From NCBI GenBank assembly GCA_910584525.1, contig CAJUAT010000036.1:1-28655 (forward strand): DNA of 28,655 nucleotides, given 5' to 3'. How positions within the stretch are numbered: position 1 is the stretch's first letter; each line of letters starts with the position of its first letter. This document shows, piece after piece, positions 1 through 7,521 of this stretch. This DNA comes from an uncultured Muribaculaceae bacterium. Its GTDB lineage: Bacteria > Bacteroidota > Bacteroidia > Bacteroidales > Muribaculaceae. Both the position numbers and the translations under genes were made by a program. The notes under the pieces are model-generated. The model made no database searches. It was not told where the DNA came from and worked only from the letters and a program-made list of their open reading frames with translations.

Positions 1-452
1 TAGTCGATAAACTTAGCCTCGTCGACGAGCAGCCACGACAGGGTGAGCGAGTTAGACGAGCCGGGGCGGTCTTGCGATATAATAATGGCGATGGAGCCGT
101 TGTAAAACGATATGACGTGTTCATAGTCGTGCGGCTCGGTGATAGGCTTGGCAAATGATTTCGGAGGTCTGCGCCCGACAACATAATGAACTCCGTTGAT
201 GAAGCCCCAGCGTTTCCACGCGGCAAGCAGACCGGGCAATGTATTTGTAAGGCCGTGCTTGAAAGTCGGCACGACGATGCCGCCGGTAGAGCCTGGCATA
301 CGCTGCATATTTCGCAACACGAAAGGGGCTGCGATGCTGTCGGTCTTGCCCGTGCGCCGTCCGGCGACGATAACGGTAGTGTTCGCGCCGATAAGCTGCG
401 TGAGGCGTTGGGGGCGGTTGAAGTAAATCTTTTTGGCGGCTGAATTGTTCAT
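1..452 (-). CDS. Phage terminase large subunit, ATPase part (partial at window edge)
   Basis: The frame opens at an ATG at 452 and stays open to the window edge, giving 150 N-terminal residues. It has a Walker A motif (GRRTGKT, residues 31-37) and a hydrophobic Walker B strand ending in VDEA (residues 143-146), spaced as in terminase ATPase domains. Such proteins power packaging of phage DNA into the procapsid and later cut it; the nuclease half would lie left of the window. It is the last visible gene of the minus-strand head and packaging operon, 185 nt after the preceding minus-strand gene, a gap filled by an opposite-strand ORF. A different phage P-loop ATPase is possible but less likely next to capsid and small-terminase-like genes. 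Confidence 0.82.
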   Translation of the reverse strand, partial: MNNSAAKKIYFNRPQRLTQLIGANTTVIVAGRRTGKTDSIAAPFVLRNMQRMPGSTGGIVVPTFKHGLTNTLPGLLAAWKRWGFINGVHYVVGRRPPKSFAKPITEPHDYEHVISFYNGSIAIIISQDRPGSSNSLTLSWLLVDEAKFID

Positions 453-457
453 ATAGT

Positions 458-676
458 ATGCAAGAGATTCTGATATATGTCGGATTGATTATTGCTCTTG
501 GGGCAACGGTCGTTTTGATGTTTTTTGGCATCAAACAATGGCATATGCGCCAGGAGGCAAAGATTACACCATTGAAATATCAGGAATGGTTAGCGCAGTA
601 CAAGACAAAGAGATTCTATATACTCGCCGCGCAGATATTAGGAATAATCATTGGCATTATTGGCCTCTCCCTCTGA
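458..676 (+). CDS. Small two-helix membrane protein, phage insertion gene
   Basis: A 72-residue ORF lies on the opposite strand to the packaging genes. It starts 5 nt from the terminase start codon and overlaps the 3' end of the next minus-strand gene by 39 nt. Two hydrophobic segments (about residues 4-24 and 52-71) flank a charged, tryptophan-containing loop, so a small inner-membrane protein is likely. Its base composition is AT-richer than the neighbours, like the other plus-strand insertions in this phage. I recognise no family. No good TAnnTTTG promoter is visible, only a weak near match around 428-435 inside the terminase gene. A superinfection or lysis-related role is possible but unsupported. 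Confidence 0.55.
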   Translation: MQEILIYVGLIIALGATVVLMFFGIKQWHMRQEAKITPLKYQEWLAQYKTKRFYILAAQILGIIIGIIGLSL

Positions 677-1276
677 CGGGAACAATATATTTTCTTCGAG
701 GTCTACTTCCTCGAAGTCCACATCATCAATATCTATCGTTTCGGCGCGGTATTTCTCCAGTAGCGCGTCAATCTTCTCCTGAAGATTTGGTATGGGCTTA
801 ATGCCGAGTACGGAAGGGTCGTCGGTGGCGGTGAAAGGCTGCGGAAGAAGCTGCTCCCACGGCACGGCCTGTTCGTCTTCGAGGTCGACGCGGTTGTACT
901 TGGCATAGGCCGAGGCCGCGCGCTCCATAGTGCGCGTGTCCTTGCGTTTCTTCGCCATAGAGTATGTTTCGAGGAACATTTCATTGCTGCGCCATCGGTG
1001 CCAGTCGCGGCTCGCCGCCGACAGCGACGGAAGAAGCTGCTTAATTATGGCGAGGTCGGAGTAAGCGGTGAATTTCGAGAGCCGGTAGCGGTAAAGATGT
1101 TCCTCGACAAACTGGCGATCCTTTGCGTCGGGGTTGGCAATGACCCAGGCGTAAAGGTCGCGTATGCGCAGCACCCGAAGCACCATAGCCTCGGTATATA
1201 GCGCGTCCAGTTCCTCTTTGGCGGCAAAGAGAGAACGGCGGCATACTTCGAGCGTGTCGGGTTGTTTCTTACTCAT
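638..1276 (-). CDS. Phage packaging-region protein of unknown function
   Basis: A 212-residue protein with start MSKKQPDT at 1276, chosen because it gives an 8-nt overlap with the upstream gene and because the in-frame extension beyond it is shadow sequence. The N-terminal two thirds are helical and basic. The C-terminal 35 residues are strongly acidic (runs of D and E, such as IDIDDVDFEEVD), the kind of tail that can contact a motor or portal partner. It sits between a small-terminase-like gene and the terminase ATPase, so a role in DNA packaging is the best contextual guess. No enzymatic motif is seen. Confidence 0.75.
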   Translation of the reverse strand: MSKKQPDTLEVCRRSLFAAKEELDALYTEAMVLRVLRIRDLYAWVIANPDAKDRQFVEEHLYRYRLSKFTAYSDLAIIKQLLPSLSAASRDWHRWRSNEMFLETYSMAKKRKDTRTMERAASAYAKYNRVDLEDEQAVPWEQLLPQPFTATDDPSVLGIKPIPNLQEKIDALLEKYRAETIDIDDVDFEEVDLEENILFPSEGEANNANDYS

Positions 1277-1559
1277 CGTCTTCCATGTCAAGGAGGTTGT
1301 TTGCGGTGTTGACGAGCGCGAGAGGCGAGCCAACCTGTGCAAGCATCATTTCCTGTTGACGCAGTTTCACTTTGGAAATGGCCTTGCCGCGATGATAGCG
1401 GCGCGACACTTCGCTGTCGCGGTGAGAAATGGCGTTGCGCAGCACTTCGGGGGCGATGTCGAGTATCACGGCTATGTCGGAAATTTTGAGGTATATGCTC
1501 GCATATTTCTCGATGTCGGAAAGCTGCTGTTCGGAGAAAATGATGTTATCGGAGTTCAT
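1269..1559 (-). CDS. Small HTH protein, probable terminase small subunit-like
   Basis: A 96-residue protein with start MNSDNIIF at 1559. A helix-turn-helix-like stretch (ISDIAVILDIAPEVLRNAI, about residues 27-45) is followed by a pattern resembling small-terminase and phage DNA-binding subunits (YHRGKA, then LRQQEM, then G-S-P-LALVN). Small terminases bind the packaging initiation site and hand DNA to the ATPase subunit, which here lies two genes downstream. The start overlaps the end of the PLD-like gene by 14 nt and the stop overlaps the next gene by 8 nt, so translation is probably coupled. The family call rests on pattern and position only. Confidence 0.72.
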   Translation of the reverse strand: MNSDNIIFSEQQLSDIEKYASIYLKISDIAVILDIAPEVLRNAISHRDSEVSRRYHRGKAISKVKLRQQEMMLAQVGSPLALVNTANNLLDMEDDE

Positions 1560-2079
1560 TGGCGGTGTCGAGGCGTTGATTATAAAGGTCGTTGAGGGGT
1601 ACGGAATGGTTCTCGATGATGTCGAGCACCGAGGCATGGAGATTGGCGAAAATCTCCGGCGAGGTCGAGATAAAGGCACTCTCGGCACGGTTGCCGCGAG
1701 TGAGGTTCTGCGAGGTAACGACGGCTACGGTGTCGCCTCGCCCGGAGCGTACCAACAGGACTTTTGAATGGTTGTCGGCAAGGAAAGTGCGGTCGACAAC
1801 CTGCACTATGAAGCTCCACAGTTTGACGGTCTTGTTGGTGGCCTTGTGGTCGAGCAATAGATTGAAGCGCGATATGGGGCGTTTCTTTTTGAGGAAGAAA
1901 AGGCGACGCAGAAATTCTTCGGATATGGAGAAAGAGGTCTGCCACACCTCGGCGGTGCCGGTCTGTTCCAGAATCCACTCCAGTATGTCGGCCACCTGCA
2001 CGGCATTTGAGAGATACGCCTGAAAAGGCGCATCTTTGAGAGGCCGGAGGATTTCGGAAATGGAAGCCGTGCGTTTCAT
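1546..2079 (-). CDS. PLD-like (HKD motif) phage protein
   Basis: A 177-residue protein. The C-terminal half holds a phospholipase D superfamily signature: H104-S-K106 on a hydrophobic strand, then TSQNLTRGNRAES (residues 122-134), matching the HxK and GSxN-type parts of an HKD motif. The usual aspartate between them is not obvious. One HKD motif per chain would require dimerisation for activity. PLD-fold proteins include nucleases and phospholipases; inside a packaging operon a nucleic-acid role is more plausible. The start overlaps the previous stop by 4 nt (ATGA), so translation is coupled. It could also be a catalytically dead structural relative. Confidence 0.68.
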   Translation of the reverse strand: MKRTASISEILRPLKDAPFQAYLSNAVQVADILEWILEQTGTAEVWQTSFSISEEFLRRLFFLKKKRPISRFNLLLDHKATNKTVKLWSFIVQVVDRTFLADNHSKVLLVRSGRGDTVAVVTSQNLTRGNRAESAFISTSPEIFANLHASVLDIIENHSVPLNDLYNQRLDTANELR

Positions 2080-2597
2080 TGGGGATTATAGCTGTCGTAT
2101 TTCTGCCAGTTGGAGCGGTATTTCTTATCGAGGTCGATAAGCTCTTTGAGGAAGGGATAACGCTCGCTGTCGGGGCATACGGAGTTTTCGGACGAGAGGT
2201 TGCGTAGGCGCAGATGCACCTCGCGCATACGCCGGAGCAGTGAAAGGTTCTCGACGTATAGAGCCTGTATTTCGGGCGGCAGGGCGTCGTGGTCGGCGCG
2301 TTTGCCGCGCGGCGTGTCGGAGGGTGCAGCGGTGTGGAGATTGTTGTCGGAGGCGATAGTGGCGGCTTTCGCGTCCATTTCCACAACCTGCGCATGGGTC
2401 AGGTCTGCGACGCGGAAGTTGTAGTGCTTTTGCAGTTCGGCTTCGAGGCGCGGCATATCGGGCACGGCCAGGAGGTTCTTATACATATTGACGCGCCCGG
2501 TCAACTGCAAGAACATCTTGCAGCCGTCGGCATAGTCGCGGCTGTCGGGATTCTCCCGGAGCCACGCGCCGAGTTTTTCGGTAAATTGGTGGTTCAT
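2076..2597 (-). CDS. Phage protein of unknown function, first gene of the packaging block
   Basis: A 173-residue, mostly helical, charged protein with a likely coiled segment around residues 105-135 (heptad-like L and R pattern). No recognised motif and no signal peptide. It is the first gene after a TAnnTTTG promoter at 2622-2629 and its stop overlaps the PLD-like start by 4 nt, so it heads the packaging sub-operon that runs to the terminase. A head assembly or packaging accessory role is inferred from position only. Confidence 0.75.
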   Translation of the reverse strand: MNHQFTEKLGAWLRENPDSRDYADGCKMFLQLTGRVNMYKNLLAVPDMPRLEAELQKHYNFRVADLTHAQVVEMDAKAATIASDNNLHTAAPSDTPRGKRADHDALPPEIQALYVENLSLLRRMREVHLRLRNLSSENSVCPDSERYPFLKELIDLDKKYRSNWQKYDSYNPQ

Positions 2598-2621
2598 TAC
2601 GGCTTATGATTTTGTCTGATA

Positions 2622-2629
2622 CAAAATTA
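2622..2629 (-). promoter_or_regulatory. Promoter -7 element for the packaging genes
   Basis: The minus strand reads TAATTTTG, an exact match to the Bacteroidetes -7 consensus TAnnTTTG, about 25 nt before the start of the 2597 gene. The -33 region is a T-rich stretch about 20 nt upstream without a clear TTG. It lies back to back with the plus-strand promoter at 2667. Confidence 0.6.
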
Positions 2630-2666
2630 TATAGCCCCGGATAGCCGTAAAAAGACAGAAAATGCG

Positions 2667-2674
2667 TAACTTTG
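2667..2674 (+). promoter_or_regulatory. Promoter -7 element for the secreted/membrane insertion genes
   Basis: TAACTTTG matches TAnnTTTG and lies 30 nt before the ATG at 2705. There is no clear TTG at -33; a purine-rich stretch containing AAAAGACAG lies there, resembling the region before the Abi promoter at 7522. Confidence 0.62.
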
Positions 2675-2704
2675 CGTTTATTGATGGTATAACACCTTTT
2701 TACT

Positions 2705-3490
2705 ATGTGTAATTATCTTAAATCCATTTTACTTTTTGTCTGTGTAATCTTCATTACACACTCAACTACGGCTAAGAATAGTAGTATTGACCGCTTTGCA
2801 CAGGTGGTGGATTCTCTACACAGCTCTATGGTATTCCCTTATAATATAGCTCCGGGAATAGTTCTTACCAACATTGGAGTAGATAAAAAGGAGAAAATGC
2901 TTGTCATAAATTATACCCTTAACCCTGAATTTGTTGAGAGCGTTATTAAAAACGCTTCTACTGAAAACGGGATAGCCCAACTTCTGACCGGTTACGATGA
3001 GATTTTCTCTATCTCAATGATTGAAGCCGAAGCAGGATTCAGAACAGTAGTTACTTCTCCATCAGCAGACGGGTTAAACAGTACTCAATTTGTTACGGTT
3101 CCGGCATCTGCGATACCCATAGTCTACTCCAAACTTAAAAACGGCGACTTTTCTTCTCTTAAACCATATTTGGAAATGTTGCAGTATACATTTTCCAATA
3201 TGAAGTTTCCTTTGAAAGTAGTTAATGGCGTCTATTTAATCAACGGGTTCATTAAAGATAACGAAGCTAACTGGGTATATAGAATTGAAGGCAATATAGA
3301 TTCATCGAATATCACTGATGAAATAATCCAACATAATCGAATGAATTTAATAAATAATTTGCGGGCTAATATTAACCCGGATTATTTAATTGAAATTGAA
3401 GAAAAGGGTATAACTCTGCATTATTCCTATCTTAACGAAACGGGCGATATTTTATATGAATTTATTTTTACTGCTGATGATTTGAAATAA
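2705..3490 (+). CDS. Secreted protein of unknown function, phage insertion gene
   Basis: A 261-residue protein with a clear N-terminal signal peptide (LKSILLFVCVIFITHS, cleavage probably after TTA near residue 23). The mature part is a mixed alpha/beta protein with no motif I recognise. It has its own promoter and runs against the phage head operon. Codon use is clearly AT-richer than the surrounding phage genes, a sign of separate acquisition. It is followed after 26 nt by a membrane protein gene on the same strand, and the two probably form a unit. Lysogenic conversion of the host envelope or superinfection exclusion are possible roles, both inferred. Confidence 0.78.
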   Translation: MCNYLKSILLFVCVIFITHSTTAKNSSIDRFAQVVDSLHSSMVFPYNIAPGIVLTNIGVDKKEKMLVINYTLNPEFVESVIKNASTENGIAQLLTGYDEIFSISMIEAEAGFRTVVTSPSADGLNSTQFVTVPASAIPIVYSKLKNGDFSSLKPYLEMLQYTFSNMKFPLKVVNGVYLINGFIKDNEANWVYRIEGNIDSSNITDEIIQHNRMNLINNLRANINPDYLIEIEEKGITLHYSYLNETGDILYEFIFTADDLK

Positions 3491-3516
3491 TCCAGCGGCT
3501 TATATAGTTTTGAGAT

Positions 3517-4062
3517 ATGGTCGCACATCGGAAAAGCATAATCTTGCTAATAGCTATTGCGATTGTCTTTATGACAGTCGTAATATTCAGGTTTGCGCTT
3601 GCAGCATTATTTATGTATGGATTTGCAACTTTCGCGTGTGTGATAACTATGAGCCAACAAAAACTTCATTTGGATTTTTGGGGATTCTTGAAAAAATACA
3701 GTTGGTTTTATTGGGTGGCGACAATTACGCTTATTCTTTTCGCCGTGGTTAATTATCACGGAGATAAGGCAAGCGAAGAAAAATATTACCAGTGTTATAA
3801 ATCTGCCCTAAACGATACGGTAGTGTCGATAGATTATTGGCGCAAAACCGGCAATAAAATAGAATTATCAAACGGCAAGATTTATAATGTCTACGTTACC
3901 CCCTACATTGGCGAAGTTGAGAATGTTGTAAGGCGAAAGCGCAATACCATAGTAGTCAAGAAAAAAGCGAACTGCGATACTTTATATTTCGAGGATTCGT
4001 ATAATTATCAATGGCAGTTTGTAATATCCAATCCAAAGCCCAAAACAATATTTGAAGAATAA
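3517..4062 (+). CDS. Membrane protein of unknown function, phage insertion gene
   Basis: A 181-residue protein with three likely transmembrane segments (about residues 7-24, 25-45 and 62-79) and a C-terminal soluble domain of about 100 residues. The soluble part is rich in beta-strand-like stretches. It follows the secreted-protein gene by 26 nt on the same strand and is equally AT-rich, so the pair probably share the 2667 promoter and form one inserted cargo unit. Its stop lies 2 nt from the convergent phosphoribosyltransferase stop, with no terminator between. No family recognised. Confidence 0.75.
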   Translation: MVAHRKSIILLIAIAIVFMTVVIFRFALAALFMYGFATFACVITMSQQKLHLDFWGFLKKYSWFYWVATITLILFAVVNYHGDKASEEKYYQCYKSALNDTVVSIDYWRKTGNKIELSNGKIYNVYVTPYIGEVENVVRRKRNTIVVKKKANCDTLYFEDSYNYQWQFVISNPKPKTIFEE

Positions 4063-4064
4063 GG

Positions 4065-4721
4065 CTATGCCTTGTTGTTAATCCCGGCGATAAAGACGAG
4101 GTTCTTGCCGGTAGGCTGAAAGAGCCGTTTCATTGCAAGCATCGTCTGGCCGGTGGTAACGAAATCATCGAAAACTATAATGTTCTGCTCCGCAGGGCAT
4201 ACATTCATTTCAAAGGTCGCGTTCACCCGCTGTTTGGAGCGGCAGAGCGCGACATCTTCATAAAAAGGTATTGCGAGTTGACGGGCAAGGTCGGCAGCAA
4301 CGAGTGAGGCGAAGTTGCGCTGACGGTGCCTCCGTTTCGGGGTGGTAATCACCGCCCAGCCTCCGGCGGCGAGGTTATAGCCGAGAACATCGGCGAGAAG
4401 CGCGGCGGTGGCCCCGGCAACTTTCGTAATCATGGCATCGTCGGCCTTGATTTCGGAAAGCGTTTTGCCGTAGACGCTCCGTTTCCACACGGCAAGGAAG
4501 AAAAGGCCGGTACGGTATGCGAGCATGGGGCGGCTCTGAAAGTCGCACCGCGCGCCATCGTCGTGCGCCCACTGTTGCCGTTTCTTTACGGCAAACAGAT
4601 CCTTGCCGGATTGAGAGGAAGATAAAATGGCGGCAGACGGCGTTTCGAGTTCGGGTGTCGTTATCCCACGGATAATCTCGCCCATGTCAACCGCGCCGCT
4701 GCCGTCGTAAGGGGAAGCCAT
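4065..4721 (-). CDS. ComF-like phosphoribosyltransferase encoded by the phage
   Basis: A 218-residue protein. The C-terminal half carries a PRPP-binding loop (IIVFDDFVTTGQTM, residues 181-194, with adjacent acids D185-D186 and the TTG phosphate loop). Before it are ComF-like features: TTPKRRHRQRNFA and a CRSKQRVNATF block corresponding to the RxxQ...R..N..F pattern of that family. Type I phosphoribosyltransferases use PRPP and a base, and some bind PRPP or DNA as regulators. It lies 3 nt downstream of a structural protein gene in the head operon, an unusual place for a metabolic enzyme. The N-terminal 90 residues match nothing I know. Activity is not shown. Confidence 0.75.
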   Translation of the reverse strand: MASPYDGSGAVDMGEIIRGITTPELETPSAAILSSSQSGKDLFAVKKRQQWAHDDGARCDFQSRPMLAYRTGLFFLAVWKRSVYGKTLSEIKADDAMITKVAGATAALLADVLGYNLAAGGWAVITTPKRRHRQRNFASLVAADLARQLAIPFYEDVALCRSKQRVNATFEMNVCPAEQNIIVFDDFVTTGQTMLAMKRLFQPTGKNLVFIAGINNKA

Positions 4722-4724
4722 CTA

Positions 4725-5300
4725 TCAGGCGGCCTTTTTGGGGTTGATTATCCCGTCCTCGGTGATAATCTCGCCGTCGTAGAAAGGCGCGGGCACCTCG
4801 TCGGAGGCTTCGACGTTAATAGTTGTCGAGGTGGTGCCGGAAGCCCCCTGTCCGTTGTCCTGGTTCACCGTCGTTTTGGTGAGCCACTTGTCGCAGCCGA
4901 CAACGCGGTAATTGTCGTTCATATCCTGTACGATAAAAACATTGTCCGAGTTGTTGAGATAAGCTGCGGCAGCGGATGCCTCCGCGCCCACGCCGGGGTG
5001 TACGGCGACGAGCTTGTTAAGCTGTGTCTGCGAGGGAAGCTCGCCCTGCGGCTCGGAGGTAAGCTGCGATTTGTCGGGGAGAATGTCGATGAATTTCCAT
5101 TTGGCGTCGGCTTTGAGGGTGAAGTCGCCCTTGTATCTGGCCGACGTCGCGCGTATGCCGTTGGCATCGCGTTCAAGGAGCGGCCAGCCCACTATCTCGC
5201 TTTTGGCGAGATAGTAGATACGACGGCGCACACCGGCGTATTCGGGCGTTCCCTGACACCATGCGAGGCTCTTTTGAATGTTGAGGCAAGAAGATGTCAT
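4725..5300 (-). CDS. Probable phage structural protein
   Basis: A 191-residue protein immediately downstream of the putative capsid gene. It has a central alanine- and threonine-rich region (a five-Ala stretch with one Ser, then TSTTINVEASDE) and an acidic, glycine-containing C-terminus, as in head decoration or head-completion proteins. No signal peptide or enzyme motif. The gene directly after the major capsid protein is often a decoration, connector or tail-tube protein in tailed phages, but I cannot tell which. The 75-nt gap before it holds a nested palindrome. Confidence 0.65.
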   Translation of the reverse strand: MTSSCLNIQKSLAWCQGTPEYAGVRRRIYYLAKSEIVGWPLLERDANGIRATSARYKGDFTLKADAKWKFIDILPDKSQLTSEPQGELPSQTQLNKLVAVHPGVGAEASAAAAYLNNSDNVFIVQDMNDNYRVVGCDKWLTKTTVNQDNGQGASGTTSTTINVEASDEVPAPFYDGEIITEDGIINPKKAA

Positions 5301-5323
5301 AGCGTTTATAGTTTATGGTTTAT

Positions 5324-5371
5324 CGTTTATCGGGAGCGAATCGTTGAACGATAGACGCTCAACGATAAACG
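5324..5371. repeat. Nested inverted repeat between capsid and next structural gene
   Basis: CGTTTATCG at 5324-5332 pairs with CGATAAACG at 5363-5371. Inside, CGTTGA and TCAACG form a second pairing. Short AT-rich variants of the same words (GTTTATAG, GTTTATGG) continue to 5301. There is no T run, so it is not a typical terminator. It could be a processing or attenuation signal lowering expression after the capsid gene. Confidence 0.55.
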
Positions 5372-5375
5372 CTCG

Positions 5376-6350
5376 CTATGCGGATTTGAGTTTAACAACT
5401 TTGAGGAATCGGCGGTCGATGCTTCGGAACTGTGTGCCGAAGAACATAGCGGCGGCGATAGTCATAGCCCACGGTTCCCAGCGTTTGACCTCCATACGGG
5501 TAAGGTCGCTCATGTTGTCGTAGGCGTAGAGCATATTGGAGCCGGGGGTGAGGATATACTTGTCCGTACCTGCGAGGCAGTCGAGGGGCACGATGGTGGT
5601 CTTGTTGAAGCTGCCCTCTACAATGGGCTGCTCGTATTTCTTGTTATAAGGCACGGAGTTGTGGGTAACAAGGTATGCGTCGTTATAGAAGTCGGCAAAC
5701 TCCGGGTCGCAGAACAGGAACTTGTGCTGCTTTCTCAGATGCGGGTCGCATGAGCGTTCCACCTCTTTTGCGACATCGACGGCGTTAGTGCCGTCGACAG
5801 CCTCGGTAAGCTCGATGAGGTTGTTTTTGGCAACGGAAATGTTGCCGTCTTCCATTTCGCGGTCGAGGATAGTTCCCCAGCCGTCGAAAAGGTCGGCAGT
5901 CGTGTCGCCGTCGGGATTGCGCCTGGCGGTGAAAAGAACCTCGTGCAGGTGGTGTCCGAGCGAGCGCATGACGGCGGCGATGACGAGGCGCGCCGAGGGA
6001 GCCTGCATCTGTGCGTCGCCGAGAGTGGCGGTGCCGCGTCCTAAAAGGGTCTGAATGATTTCCAGCGGCTCGAAGTCCTCGCGCACGTTGCCGAGGTAGG
6101 AAGTAATCTCACGGTAGCCTACTTTGGTGGCCGATGCGCTGCGGCGGTCGCGTCGGTAAGGGGCGAACTGCCCCGCGCCTTCGACGGAGGGGAGCTTTGT
6201 AGGCGCGGTAACGCCGGGCATACCCTGCATATATTTCAGGGCTTCCTCACAGGCAAAGAGCGGCATGAGAAGAAAGTCGGTCTTCCACTGGATAGCCGCC
6301 CTTTCATAGTCGGGGTCGGTGATTTGGATAGAGTGAAGTAAATCGGGCAT
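5376..6350 (-). CDS. Putative major capsid protein
   Basis: A 324-residue protein directly after the protease-scaffold gene, the classical place of the major capsid protein. It has the mixed composition of a capsid protein: a long helix-prone region (about residues 80-150), an internal beta-rich part and a C-terminus rich in aromatic and basic residues. No transmembrane segment or catalytic motif. I infer an HK97-like fold from gene order and length; sequence alone does not prove it. It is preceded by a 47-nt gap without a promoter, so it is expressed from the 7465 promoter with the protease. Confidence 0.72.
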   Translation of the reverse strand: MPDLLHSIQITDPDYERAAIQWKTDFLLMPLFACEEALKYMQGMPGVTAPTKLPSVEGAGQFAPYRRDRRSASATKVGYREITSYLGNVREDFEPLEIIQTLLGRGTATLGDAQMQAPSARLVIAAVMRSLGHHLHEVLFTARRNPDGDTTADLFDGWGTILDREMEDGNISVAKNNLIELTEAVDGTNAVDVAKEVERSCDPHLRKQHKFLFCDPEFADFYNDAYLVTHNSVPYNKKYEQPIVEGSFNKTTIVPLDCLAGTDKYILTPGSNMLYAYDNMSDLTRMEVKRWEPWAMTIAAAMFFGTQFRSIDRRFLKVVKLKSA

Positions 6351-6397
6351 AATGTACTTGAATTTTGGTTACAGAGGGAGGATTTGCGGCATAGAGC

Positions 6398-7444
6398 TTA
6401 CGGCAGTTGGTCGTAGATCTCGCGGGCGCGTCTGACCGATGCGCTGAAAGCGTCCATAGGGGATTCGGGCTTTTCGGGCTGCTGCGAAGTGCTGACGATG
6501 GCGGAGGTGGTTTCCGCCGGTGTCTTTTCGAGTTCGGCAACACGGGCTTTGAGGGTGGCGATTTCGGTGTCTTTGGCCTTGATTTCGGAGGCGTTGCCGT
6601 TCAGAGCCTTGTCGATTTTTGCAAGCTGCTCCACGGAGAGGCTTGCCGTGGCCTTGTCGCCCGAAAGTTCCAGTGAATCAAGGGCGAGGGCGGCGCACAG
6701 TGCCGGGAAGATGATAGTAGACATTTGGGGAGTATTTGATTGGTTATTGATTACGGGCGTGGCGGCGTTGGAGGGCCTGAACATAGCGGCAATGGCCGCG
6801 AAGAACCTGCCGAGGCCGCTTTCTCTGTCGGCGACGGGCACATTGGGTATAGGCATACCGGCAGCCGCCATCGCCGAGGCGGTGGAATCGGTGAGTTTGG
6901 GGGCGGTGTCCTCCGGCTCGTCGGTTATTTCATCGACAAAACCCCATTCGAGGGCTTCTTTGGCCGATAGCCAGCCGCCTACTTTCATAAGGTCAAGGAG
7001 TGCTTTGGGGTCTTTTCGGCATTTGGCGGCGTACATGGCGGCAACTCCGGCATCGAGTTTGTCAAGGTCGGCTTTCTGCCTTTCGAGGGCAGAAATTAGG
7101 TCGGCCATCTGGTCGGCGTTGAGGCTCGACCATTTGAAAAACTCGTTGGAGCATTTATGCACGAGGTACCAAGCGGCGGTGTCGATGCTGACGTGCTTTG
7201 CACCGAGGGCGGCGATAGTCGCTGCGGAGGCGTTCATGCCGACGAAATGCACCGACACGTCGCCGTGCAGCTTGAAAGCGGAGGAAATAGAAAGTGCGGT
7301 GGCGAGTGAGCCGCCTGTGCTGTCGATAAGTACGTTAACGGGTTTCCCGGCGTTTTTTGCGAGTATGTAGTCTACATAATCGCGGTCGAAGTCGTAGCCT
7401 CCGACAAAGCCTTTCAGATGCAGGTTATATTTGGGCTGTGGCAT
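6398..7444 (-). CDS. ClpP-like prohead protease fused to a scaffold domain
   Basis: A 348-residue protein. Residues 1-175 are a ClpP/S49-type serine protease: strand with STGGS (42-46), nucleophile motif GMNAS with Ser73, His96 in WYLVHKC, and LSAKEALEWGFVDEI (159-173). The third catalytic residue, normally an Asp or Glu just before the LSAxEA segment, is replaced by glycine here; D151 could substitute. A linker rich in P, N and T follows. From residue 241 a second module starts with Met and resembles a scaffold: a hydrophobic start, then a coiled coil (about 284-307). Such proteins guide shell assembly and are then degraded during head maturation. It heads the head operon. Confidence 0.87.
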   Translation of the reverse strand: MPQPKYNLHLKGFVGGYDFDRDYVDYILAKNAGKPVNVLIDSTGGSLATALSISSAFKLHGDVSVHFVGMNASAATIAALGAKHVSIDTAAWYLVHKCSNEFFKWSSLNADQMADLISALERQKADLDKLDAGVAAMYAAKCRKDPKALLDLMKVGGWLSAKEALEWGFVDEITDEPEDTAPKLTDSTASAMAAAGMPIPNVPVADRESGLGRFFAAIAAMFRPSNAATPVINNQSNTPQMSTIIFPALCAALALDSLELSGDKATASLSVEQLAKIDKALNGNASEIKAKDTEIATLKARVAELEKTPAETTSAIVSTSQQPEKPESPMDAFSASVRRAREIYDQLP

Positions 7445-7464
7445 ATCTTAATCGTTGTTTGCCA

Positions 7465-7472
7465 CAAAAGTA
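7465..7472 (-). promoter_or_regulatory. Promoter -7 element for the head operon
   Basis: The minus strand reads TACTTTTG, an exact TAnnTTTG match, 20 nt before the protease start codon. The -33 region is a T-rich stretch without a clean TTG. It is back to back with the Abi promoter. Confidence 0.58.
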
Positions 7473-7521
7473 CCGCAGTAAATAAAGCGGCTAAAAGACA
7501 CTGAAATTCATGGAAATTTCG

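Noticed and set aside
6489..7370. A 293-codon plus-strand frame opposite the protease-scaffold gene
   Set aside because: The minus strand has clear ClpP-type motifs; this frame is rich in Ala/Ser and has no promoter.
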